Part shown: positions 32,093-44,000 of the stretch, piece after piece
How positions within the stretch are numbered: position 1 is the first letter of the stretch
How the letters are laid out: every line of letters starts with the position of its first letter
From: Nematopogon swammerdamellus
Taxonomy: Eukaryota > Arthropoda > Insecta > Lepidoptera > Adelidae
Reading direction: 5' to 3'
DNA: 64,000 nucleotides
NCBI GenBank assembly: GCA_946902875.1
Contig: OX336351.1
Location: 248,001 to 312,000 of the forward strand
Translations under genes and position numbers: made by a program
Notes under the pieces: model-generated
What the model was told of the DNA's origin: nothing
What the model saw: the letters and a program-made list of their open reading frames with translations, nothing else
The model's database searches: none

Positions 32093-35000
32093 ATGAGCGG
32101 TGCGGGCGAGATGAGCGAAGAGCCGGCGGAGAGCGGTGGCGGAGGCGCCCGGGCGCCCGGCACCGTCGTGTGGGTGAAGCTCGGCTCGTGCTGGTGGCCC
32201 GGCACGGTGGTGGACGCGGTCGCGCTGCCGCCCAACGCGCTGCGCTCCCTGCGCAAGACACCGATAGCCATAGTGCAGTTCTTCCAGGAGGAATCCTTGT
32301 ACGTGACACTTGTGCGTTCCCGCGGCCGCGGCCGTCGCTGTTCGCGTCGCGAGTATTCGCGCGCGCTAAGTCCGGCAACTCCATATCTCTAACTATAGTT
32401 AATACAGGGTGTAAAAATGCATATGCATTTTACTCAGTAATTCCGTAGGGCAATTGAAATAATTGTAACAGAAATAAAATTGTTCTGTACCGTTTCTTTT
32501 TTATGCCGGCACTTCACTTGGCTGTATGCACACAAATATTTGGCAAACATTTCCGTTTCGTCTCCCTTTAATGGCTTGTTTAGAGCGAGATAAAATTAAA
32601 ATGTTTGCAACAATCGCGAATACGCTAAGCCAAGTGAAGTGCCGGCATTACATGTATACAAAACATTACTGAAAACCAGGGTTGCCAGGTGTCCGCTTTT
32701 ACCGCAGATAGTCCTCTTTTTTGAAGTCTTGTCCACGGAAAAGTTTTAGACTTCCGCAGACAAAACAAAGGGGGGATAGATTTTTCGTAAAAGATTTACC
32801 CGAAAAATTTTACTTTGGTGAAAAATGTCCTCTTTTTTTATTATGTGGACCATCTGGCAACCCTGCTGAAAACGGGTGTGGCTCTAGATATCTGCTGGTA
32901 AGCTTAGTGTGTAGGCAGAGTTAAAGGACGAATTTTGGTGAATTTTTTTTTACAGGAAACAAATAGATTCGGAGAAAAAAAATTATGAACAGATTTCCTA
33001 TAGGTACATGTATAAGAAATTTTTCATATAAAATTAATTTTTCAAACTAAATTAACATATTTTTTTCTAAAGCATTAAAACATTGATTTTGTATAGAAAT
33101 GTATGCAAAAAAGATATGGGCCCGCCTCAATGTTAGGTTAGGTTTAATTTATTTATTTTACATTAGGTTAGATGCGAACAATGCTCCATGCATGAGCGAA
33201 TCTGCGCTTTATAAAGCAGCAGTTTTTGGCTCGACGTAAAGTACTGACGCACCTTGTTGAGGACACCCAGCTTCCTTGAGGCTACCGTAGCTTTCTCCTC
33301 AATGTGGCGTCCATAATTAAGGTCGCGAGTTAGTTCGACCCTGAGAATCCCTATGTGCTCCTCGACCTTGAGAGTAGTTCGCTGAAAATTGGGGGCTGCA
33401 GTGAACGGTGTCAACTTCGCACTGAATACACACACCTGGGTTTTACTCGCGTTAAACTCGACGAGGTTTTGGAGACCCTAAATAAGGTCTTCACACTTTA
33501 TTTAGGGTCTCCTCGAGCTGAAGCACAAGATGTAGCCTGTTTTCCTCCACCTCGGCCAGGCTTGCGGTTGGACGACTTGTGTACCTGGCTAGTGGCGTGC
33601 TGTCGTCTGCATAACAATTAATTTCGCCCGATTTGATCAGATTATTAATATGTAGCAGAAAGAGGGTCGGGGACAGCACGGAACCCTGCGGTACGCCGGC
33701 ATCAACTAACATGGCATCTGAGCAACAAACGTCGATTAAGACTTTAATATTGCGACCATGCAGGAAGTCGGCAATCCAGCCACACAAGCCGGACGGAAGG
33801 CCGTATGACGGCAGCTTGGAAAGAAGGGCTTTATGCCAGACGCGATCGAACGGTTTCGCTACGTCCAACCCGATAGCCATGCCCTCGCCGTGATTTTCGA
33901 GCGCATCACCCATTTTGTGACATACGTGAACCAGAAGGTCCCCAGCTGACCGATTTGGGCGAAATCCATATTGGCGGTCGCTTAGAAGGCCCTTCCTTTC
34001 TAGGTATGTCATCAATTGAGTGTTGATGATGCGCTCCATCACTTTGCAGAGTAATGAGGTGATTGCTATCGGGCGGTAGTTTTTCGGATCGGAACGGTCC
34101 CCTTTTTTGGGGACAGGCTGCACATTAGCAGATTTCCAAGCTGACAGCACGTGACCAGTGGAGTAAGACAGGGGGAAACAGGCGTGTGAGGACAGGGGCT
34201 AGGTCTGGAGCACATCGCAGGTTGCATCTGTGGGACGGATCTGCAAAATACCTGCTCGGCTAGACTCAATTCGGCGTCGCGCTGTACGCCTCATTAACGA
34301 CCCTGAGGTACCTCGGAACTTAGAGACGTTACAACTCTGGGATCCTTCAAACATAATGTGGAGGTGCACCTAACCGGCTGACATGGTATTCGCAGCCCCC
34401 GTAAATATCCGAATGCCCGTGGGCGCCGTCGGACTACACCCCTGCGTTAGTCTGGCGCGCGCCATATGTTAAAATTGACCCTGGTTATTTTTTTTTAACC
34501 ACCAAAACATTCACCCAACCTTCCCCCCTCCCCCCTCTCCTCTGCACCCCTCTTCTAAGTCCCATTATAATATTTTTCGTATAAAAAAAAACAACCTCTC
34601 CTCCCTGTAATAAACTTTTGTGCCACGTAAAACTAAAGAAATTAGTCACAAAACAATGTAACACAAGCGAAGATTCACTTATTATTTAGAAGTGCAGACA
34701 GATTTTTTGAACTCCACAGAAAACACGACGCCTGCAATTTTTTCAGATTTTTTTCTAACCTATAATTTGAAATTCGTCTTTACAATATGATATACCGAAT
34801 TTTAGGTGACGAAGACTGCCAGTAATAATGTATGTACGAGGACATTGCATTTTATCCACAAAAAATAAAGAAAAATTAGGAACTTTGAGTCCAAGTATCA
34901 AATCTTTTCATTTAGCAGCTTCTTTTTTTAGCGGCAGGTGGCCGAGTGGTTTGGGCATCGGCTTCTCATGCGAGAGGTCTGAGGTTCGAACCCAGTCGGT

Positions 35001-38000
35001 GTGTACCAATGAGTTTTTTCTGACGAAAAAATTTACTTGCATAACTACACCTGCTGCTTCACCGTTCGGAACCGGTGTAAAACTGAAGTTGAAACTGAAT
35101 GTCACTGTCAGCTCAACAAATCCGAGACGAAACTTTCTGTCAAATAGAGCAGTGGAAATGTGGAACAAACTGCCCGAAGATGTCGTACAAGCAAGCACCC
35201 ACCACCAATTCCTTTAAAAACAGGCTCGACAAACACATAAAAAAAAACACCAAACTAAACTAACATAAAAATAACAAAGCAGCAGTGAACACATCAGCCT
35301 AGGCTGTTCGTTCATCAAATAAATAAATAAATAAATAAAACTGTAGGTCCCTTCCCTTGCCCCTTACTAGGTGGTATGCTCAAATTGTAACCGACTGTGT
35401 TAGTACCGCCGTACTGTGTGTAAGATGGCCGCCTACCAGTCTCGGTTGTGTTCTCCTCTAGTCCAGTATAGTCAGCAATCCAGGGAAGTATCCAGTATGA
35501 CACCTACCTTCTCGGAGGTGATATTGGCTGGTCGGAGCATGCGCTTTGGCTCCTCTGACTCAGACACCCATACCGGATTACATAAAAAAACCCATGTTTG
35601 TGTGTGTTGTCATTTCGTTGCATAGACATATTCCACTCTGTGGACAGATAATTTCATCAGCTATCGATCTATCTCTGTATTTTCTATAGGAAACGTTGAC
35701 TGAAGTAGCAATAGACCAAAACTTGCGACGGTAGAATCGCACACAATGGATGGGGACGGCCGTCCCCTATGGGAGCTGCAAGCAAGAGGGAAGTAAGCTC
35801 GGAACAATGAGTACCTATAGTGTGTGGTTGGATGTGTGTCACTGAGGGGTGATTTGTTGTTTGCAGTGAGTTCGTGCGGAACGAGAGCAACATCTTCGAC
35901 TACAACTGCAGCCGCAAAGATGACTTCATCAAGAAAGGCTTGGGTGAGTCGATCTCTTAGGCGTTTTCGCCCCTCGCAGCCTCGATGGCCAGATATGCTC
36001 AATATTTCGTAAAATAAGATCAATAAACTCTATTCACAGTAATAGGCAATTAAATTATCCACAAAACGATGTAAAACAAGTGTGGGTTCACTTATTTAGA
36101 GGCACAGACTGATTTTTTTAACACTACGAAAAACAAAACTAGCTCGAAATTTTTTTCCTAATTTTTCTAAACTAAAATTGACAATTTCGCCATACAAGGC
36201 ATGGATGTTTAGCTAAAGAAATAATCTCTTCAAATAATGTATTGGGTTTGTTTCAAATCTACAAGACTGGAAACCAGTTTCCCGTCTGCTTCAACAGAGC
36301 TTCATTCGGTGTGGTGGCACCAATCCGGAAGGGGGTAAGCCCTAAAAGTACCACCTCGTAAAGGTACCTACAGTTTTACGCGGATTTCTAACACGGCCAC
36401 TCAATGGTTAAACGGACACACATCCATAGTCTGAGTGTCGCCGGTCAGTAGCTCGTATGAGTAGGTTCTCTAGTACAAAAGGTGTACAAAATTCTGACGT
36501 GTAAATACCTACGATTGCCTTGAGCTGATCCAAATGTTCACATTGAACCAAAACGTTCATCTTCGAGGCCGCAGCATGAAACTAAGTCGAACAATCTTTA
36601 ACAGCAATACTCGCAAACATTTCATAACAAACAGAGTGGTGGACGACTGGAACCAACTTCCAGAGGAAGTAATAAGTGCACAATATCTAAAAAATCAAAC
36701 ATAATCTTAAAAAGAGCGCTCAAGAACGATAATGAAATAAAAAAAAATTTAAATAAAAAAAAATCCAAGACAATGACAAAAACAACAAAGTTTAACTGGA
36801 TTTAGACGTTAGGCTGCCTGTCTAAAATAAATAAATAACTAAAACCTTTATTATTACACGACATGCCCGTTAGAAGTCGCCAACACATGCATGCACGCCG
36901 CACCGCACACTCACATCCGTTCCTCGTAGTAAACGTAGCTAAGTGACTGCACACTCTTTATTTTTTTATATTGAAATGCTATTAAAAATGCTTTATTGCC
37001 CCAAGAATTTTTTTTTTTATGGAAACTGACACGGTTGGCTACATCAGGGGTGGCCAAGTTGATGAAGCCTAAGATCAACTTTTTATTTTCCTGACTCCTG
37101 GCGATCTACTTCATAACTCCTCAGAATAGTTACAGAATTTCGTACCATAAACTTAATTGAAAATTTTATTTTATTTTCTGAAACTAGGTAAATGAAAAAA
37201 AAATTTATTTGTATATTTTATTGAATGACAGTTACACAAGATAGTTTTAAAGAATACCTTAGTACATTCAGGTGTGTAGTTGGAAATTTCCAACCTTAAG
37301 AATCCGACGTGTGAGCGTCTGTCAAGCATGAACGGTCCTTACTTTTCGTTTGTAGGTAGGAAAATGCTGATTCACATAAATATGTCGAACCAAAACACGA
37401 GTGCAGTTGTTCGGCACATTTTTTTACATTTGAATATTTCTCTTTTGAAACCAATTTCCAAAAATCTAGACAAGAATTTGGCCTTGCTTTCAGGTATACA
37501 TCGCTACGCAGAGTAATAATTTCATTTTCTAGTAAAATGTGGTTCATTTGTAACATCTCTGCAAATTTATTAGACAACTTGTATGAGTCGTTCACGTCAG
37601 TGTTGATATTGAATGGATAAATTCTACCAACTTTTATAATGTTTTAAAGTCACAAAATCTGTTGTCGAAATCTGATAACACTGCCTTTATCTCTGCTGAG
37701 TATTTCTCAGGCATGAAAACGTAGGTAGGTACTTTTCTAAATGATCTTTGAGGTTTGTAAATCGCTGGAACCTATTCTTTTCAAGATCAATGATCAAAGA
37801 TGCTGCTTGATTTTTTAACGCTGCAACAGAGTTCATCATCTCTAATATATTTTTGTTCTTGTCTTGTAATTCAATATTTAATGTGCTGAGTTGTCCTGGG
37901 AAATCTGCTAAGAAAGCTAAATCAGACAGCCAGTCCAAGTCGCGCAGTTGATGATAGTCATCACCCCTCTCTTCAAGAAATTTTATTATTCATTTGAAGG

Positions 38001-41000
38001 TCCTCCTGGAACGTTTCTTGTCAACCACTTGTCCATTATGGCCTCTGGCCTCGTCGCGATCGACCAGCACAGCAGCCGCGATCGACCGGTCGATCGCGAT
38101 CGACCGGTCGATCGCGATCGACCGGTTGGCCACCCCTGGGCTACATCACCTACAACGTCCGTGATGTCAGCCCATAACACCGGGTGAACTAGGTGCCATG
38201 TCAGTGCTTCCCCCTTTGATCGTGCCGGCTACACTGAACTGGTCGGAAAACACAAACTATTTACATAGCCGTTTAGACCGACGTTTCATTCAGTGCGGTG
38301 GTACCAACCCGGGCGGGTTAAACCCTACCACCAAGTAAGATTAGGAGGGAAGGGACCTACAGTTTTACGAGGAATCCGAACCTCGGTCAGCCTCCAACGG
38401 TCAGCGGTCACCCATCCAAGTACTGACCGCACCCAGCGTTGCTTAACATTCAATAGCAACAGTTGACTGTCTGCACCACTGAGCTATCGAGGCTGAAATT
38501 CAATAGTGATAAGCATTTACACCCACCAGGTGGGACGACGACATCAAGTGCGTCGGCGGAAAGCACTGGTTCCGTACCGCTGAAGGCCGGGAGGATTGGA
38601 TAGGCGTATGTCCAGCAGTAGACTCTTACATGCTGACTGACAGACTGACTGAAGCATTTACATAAGACGGACTTATCCCTTACAGAGATTTCTTACTTTA
38701 CTTACCTACTGATTAAGTGAACTAGTGAACTTGATTAGTGAATAGTGATTGGTGATGGTGATTAGTGAAAAAAAGCAAAGCACTGCCATGGCTTTGCTTT
38801 TATTGTGCCAGCTGAACTGAACGGAAAACACAACCTACCTTCATAGCCCTTTTTGAGCAACCTTCATTCAGTGCGGTGGTGGTATCAATGCGGACAGCGT
38901 AGTAAGTTACGGTTGGAGGCTGGCAGCACTTCACTTCCGAATCTATCAATATATTATGTGAGCAGTGAGCAGTGACATGTGTGTTGCAGACATGTACCGC
39001 GCCAAGCACGGGCACATGGAGAAGTTCCCCGAGGACGTGATCCGCGCCGAGGAGCTCACCGGCGGCGACGTGGAAGTGCTCACCCGTCCCCAGTACCAGC
39101 AGGTCTGTGCCGCAGTACACACTACCTTACCTTACTTGAGAGCTGTCACACTTTTGGAAACCGCTTGGACAAATGCAGATTTGCGAGGCGGCGAAGGCGC
39201 GTCGGCACTGGAGCCAGCTCGGGAGCACACCTCTTTAACACCAATGCAGGAGTCATATCCGGCCCACTTGCAGTCCTTCTTGTCTAGGGAGAGAAGCTCC
39301 GCCAGCACAGTCCGTTGTCTTGTGTGGTACTGAGAGAGTGGTGTAGGTAGCGGGGTTTGGTTCCATCGTGATTGCACGTTTAAAGAACTCCTACCCCAGA
39401 ATTTTTTTTTATTGAAATTTCGACATTTGGCACTGTCCACCCATAAGATGTCTTAAATGTCCCATGGACATTCCGTCGTATGTGGGGGTTGCGAATGCCA
39501 TTCCGGCCTGACAGGTGCCTACTCACGCCGCTCTTGAAGGACCCAAGACTATACTTGGGGGGAAATATATGGACATATATTATATGCATTGCCTTGTGCA
39601 TTGTGTAGTGCAGTATTTTACTTGGGTTTTACTTAATTGAGTAGATTATAAGTGGATATGTAAGGATGCTATTGTGAGCTGACATTACCGGATCTACGAG
39701 GCAGCTACGGTCAGGTAAACGATAAATCTTCTCGAATAAAGTAAGTAAAGCAATGGCGATGCCGAGGACCGAGCTCCGTTCAGGTAAACTCTATTCTGTC
39801 TCGATGAAAGTAAGCAACTAAGATGTGATTTAAGTAAGCAACTAAGGGCCTCACTCTTAGTGGCCGAGCTTCGTTCAAGTTAACGATATTCTTCATGATG
39901 AAAGTAAGTACCTAGGGGTGAGGCCAAAGGCCGAGATGCGTTCAGGTAAACTATAAACCTTCTCCCGCCCTCGAGCCTAACCTTTAATGACTTGCTACCT
40001 TAGTTAGAATATAATATCGTTTACGCGAACGTAGCTCGGCATTCGTCCTCGCCCTTAGTTACTTTTTTTGAGAAAGTATATGGTTTAACTATACGGAGCT
40101 CCGCCTTCGGCATTCAATCAGCATCAATTAGTTACTTAGTATCTTCGAGAAAAATATTGTTAAGCTGAAAGGTGCTCGGCCTTCGGCCTTGTACTTAGTT
40201 ACATACTATTCGAGAAGGTTTATCATTATCGTAAACCCAGCTCAGCCTTCCGCCTCGTCATTAATATGCATTGGTTTTTTTTTTTTTTTATCGATAGCGC
40301 GACATGTGGCATTGTTTCACCTACAGGACGCACTTGGTATTACTACACTAGAGCAAAGAAGACAAAGAGGGGACCTCATCGAAACATTCAAAATTTTCAA
40401 TGGTCATTACGATGTAGCCAACCTTAATTCAATGTACACAATGAACACCAACGAGGGACTCCGTGGTCACTCTTTAAAATTAAACCGAAACACTTCCAAC
40501 TCCAACCCAAGAAAGTACTTTCTAACTAACCGAGTAGTGGACTCTTGGAACAAGCTACCACAAGAAGTGATAAGTGCTATCTCAGTGAATGGTTTTAAAA
40601 ATCTACTTGACAAACATTTGCTAAATATAAACAAAAATAAAAAAAAACACTAATAATATAATAAAAAAAAATTAATAATAAAAAAGTAAAAAAAAAAACA
40701 ATAAAAAATATAAATAAGATCTATTATAAACAGACATCGGAATCCGCGGGGCACGAATACGACCTTGTTAGGGATTGACTACGGCGATCAATAAACAATC
40801 GACACTGTTATCGATACTCATATTTATTTGTTTATTGTATTTTATTCATGTCATATTTCAGACCTGAATACTTATGTACCTACAGTACTTATATAAACAT
40901 GTATACTTTATGTTAACGATTAAGTAAATATAATACATATTTATATAAGGTCTTTCAAAATTAGTTCATAGTACGCTAAGGGGGGGTTCTGTATCATATA

Positions 41001-44000
41001 GGGAGTAAAACCTATATAAAAAATTTTGGACCTTGGGCTTTTTTTAAGTAAAAAATTTTTTATGTAGGTATTTAAATAAAAAAATAGGTGGTTGATTTTT
41101 ATAACCTAATCGATTCAGTTTCATAACAGTAACAAAAAAGTCTTCATGACCATTATGATGTAACACGTGTAAGTTGGTAAAAAAAATTAAATTCTTTCTA
41201 TTCCATACTGATAAAACTGAAATTGTGGTTTTTTCACATTGGTTTTTTCTTATTTTCTATAGAAATACTCTTAGTTTTAATAATCATCATTATTCCATAT
41301 TATTCTAAAATAACGATTGATTTTCGATATTTGTGGATACATTGTCCCATCACTAAACAACCTTAAATCATTCGTGCCCCGCGGATTCCGATGTATGATT
41401 ATAAAACAGTGCACTCAACACGTGAAGTACACGCATCAGCTGCAAGTTGCTAGTGTATATAAATAAATAATAATAATCCACGCCGCCGGTGCATTTCATC
41501 GACGGCGAAGATGGAGCGTTGACGTCGGCCGAGCCACAACATCTACGGTGAGGGCGACGTCCACCATCGGCAAGCTTGGGGTCATCGGGACCTCACGTCC
41601 CGTCTAGTGCCCCCGCTACCGGTGGTGCTGTGCGAACATCAGGCGACGCGCGCGCGAAGAGGAAGAAGTTTAAAAGAGCTGCGCGACGACGTCGCCGTGC
41701 AGTCCGGCGGATACGGAGCTCTCCGAGATGGGGGTGGTGGTGGCCTACGTGTCTAGTACCACCACCTATCGCTCGTAGCTTGCCTCGCGTCGTCTCGGAG
41801 AGCTCCGTAGCCACGGCCTGCACCCGCCGGCGTGCTTGGAGGCTTGCCTCCCGCCGCCGGCGGTATTCCGTTTATTATTTTTATATTAATTTTGAGTATA
41901 TGTGGTGTATTTTTATAATCTGTATATTTAAAATTAATGTAAATATGTGAATGTGATAATAAATGTATAATAATAATAATAATAAGTAGGTGTCTAACGA
42001 TGCCCATGGACATTCTGTGATGCACGGGGATTGCCAATGTCATGCCGGCCTGACAGGAGCCTTTTCACGCCCCTTTTGAAAAACCCCAGGCTGTACTTGG
42101 GAGGAAATAGATGGGCAGGGAGTGCGTTCCACATTTTCCCAGTTCTGTGAATAAAAGACCTACAGAACCGGTTGGTTCGCATCCGTGGTAGGTCGATTGA
42201 ATAGAGGTGCATCCCCTGCCCAGTACGCGTAGTGCGGAGGTGGAATGGAGACGACGGAATCGCATTAAACAGCTACTCCGAACACTCCCCATGAAATAAA
42301 CGATAGAACACACTCAGGGAGCCGACGTCCCTACGGAGTTGCAGTGGTTCTAAGTCGCGGGACACCACGGGGTCACCCACCAGTCGCACGGCACGACGCT
42401 GGATTGAGTCTAGCGGCGCAAGCTGGTATTTAGCTGAGCCATCCCACAAGTGCGAGCAGTACTCCATGCAGGACCTAACCTGTGTTTTGTACAACGTCAG
42501 TTTTTGGCCCGGCGTGAAGTACCGTCGTACCTTGTTCAGTACGCCCAGCTTTTTTGAGGCCAGCTTGGCTTTGCCCTCATTATGGCGCCGGAAGTTCAAG
42601 TCGTGCGACGGTTCGACACCGAGGACCCCGAGGTGGTCGCTTAATTTCAGCGATGTGTTTTGGAAGGAAGGAGCTGGCGTGAACGCCGTTCTCTTCGCAC
42701 TGAACGCACACACTTGTGTCTTCGATGCGTTGAACACGACCAAATTGCTCCGGCCATATTCGGCAATAGACTGGAGGGTTTGCTCGAGTTCAGACACAAG
42801 TGCTAGCCTCTTATCGTCCACAACGTTCCGTCCGGCTGAAGGGTGACTGGTGTAGGATCCGTGTGCCGTACTGTCGTCTGCATAACAATGTATGTTGCCA
42901 AGTGACAGCATATCATTGATATGCAGAAGAAACAGCGTGGAAGACAACACAGAACCCTGCGGTACACCGGCATTCACTGACATGGCGTCCGACGAGCAGC
43001 CGTCCACGAGGACCTGAAGGCCTTAATGCTACGCCCATGTAGGAAGTCGGTGACCCAGTCACAAAGGCCAGAGGGGATTCCGTACGCCGGCAGCTTGCCC
43101 AGAAGCGCTTTATGCCAGACCCGGTCAAATGCCTTGGCAATATCGAGTCCAATTGCCAAGGATTCACCGTACCCTTCAAGTGCTTTCCCCCAAAGGTGAG
43201 TGACGTACGCTAGATCACGTACGCTAGGTATTTTTTGTGAACATTTCTTTCAAATTTGGTAAGTCATAGTAAACACTAATACCAATCAATAAATATGCAA
43301 TACATGTTCACATTGATCTGATATGTGATAAGTAGCAATAACTTGAGCTACCTGAGCTGAGGCACCTCAAGTCGACGTGTAGATTCATTAGAATGTCGAG
43401 ATGCTCGACATTCTAATGAATCCACACTGTACCAACAAGTAGGCATAGCTCGGTGTACTTGTGTGTTGCAGGCCAAGAAGGAGAGCTACGCGGGCCTGTT
43501 CGGTGAGAGCACGCCGCGCCGCACCCCCGGCCGCGCCAAGGGTCAGTTCTCTTGTCACATCCCTCACGTTACTTCATAGCACCATCAACACACAGGAGGT
43601 CCCAGCACATACATCACAATTGCTAACATCTTAAAACTTGGGCCACCTCTGCAGGACACAGGAGAATACGAATCCTCGATGTTGTCGACTTTATTCCGGA
43701 GCTGCAATAGTCCTCAGCATGTTTTTGTCAAGAGTATGATATTTGTTGGTTTTCATGTATGCCCTTGAAGGTCGGCTTAAGTTCCGTATATCTCCGCTCA
43801 ACGCCAGTGCAAGTTGGTTCACGTGTTGTGATAGTCTCCTTTGGTATAATGCGCGGGGCGGATCTCGGCGTGTCGCCGCCGCAGCGGTTCGTCAGTGTTC
43901 TCCTTCGCACCCGCACCGTACTTGTATAGTGTATTCGCGTGGCGGGTCGCCCGCTGCGGCGACGACACGCCGAGATCCGTCCCGGGCACTATATTGCACG

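Larger units (their letters stand above)
37010..38496 (-). mobile_element. 5S/tRNA-like SINE split by the hAT insertion
   Basis: The SINE runs on the minus strand from its A-tail (T-run at 37010-37022) to 37044 and resumes at 38139-38496. Removing the 1094-bp hAT and one 8-bp duplication restores an unbroken SINE that matches the copies at 3782-4177 and 24776-25033. The hAT is therefore younger than this SINE. Confidence 0.85.

Noticed and set aside
33160..34160. Retroviral or LTR-retrotransposon origin of the reverse transcriptases
   Set aside because: No protease, integrase or LTRs were seen; motifs are those of non-LTR jockey-type enzymes.
34930..35010. Functional tRNA gene
   Set aside because: A- and B-boxes are present but the acceptor ends do not pair and the sequence runs on into repeat DNA. 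It is a tRNA-derived SINE head.
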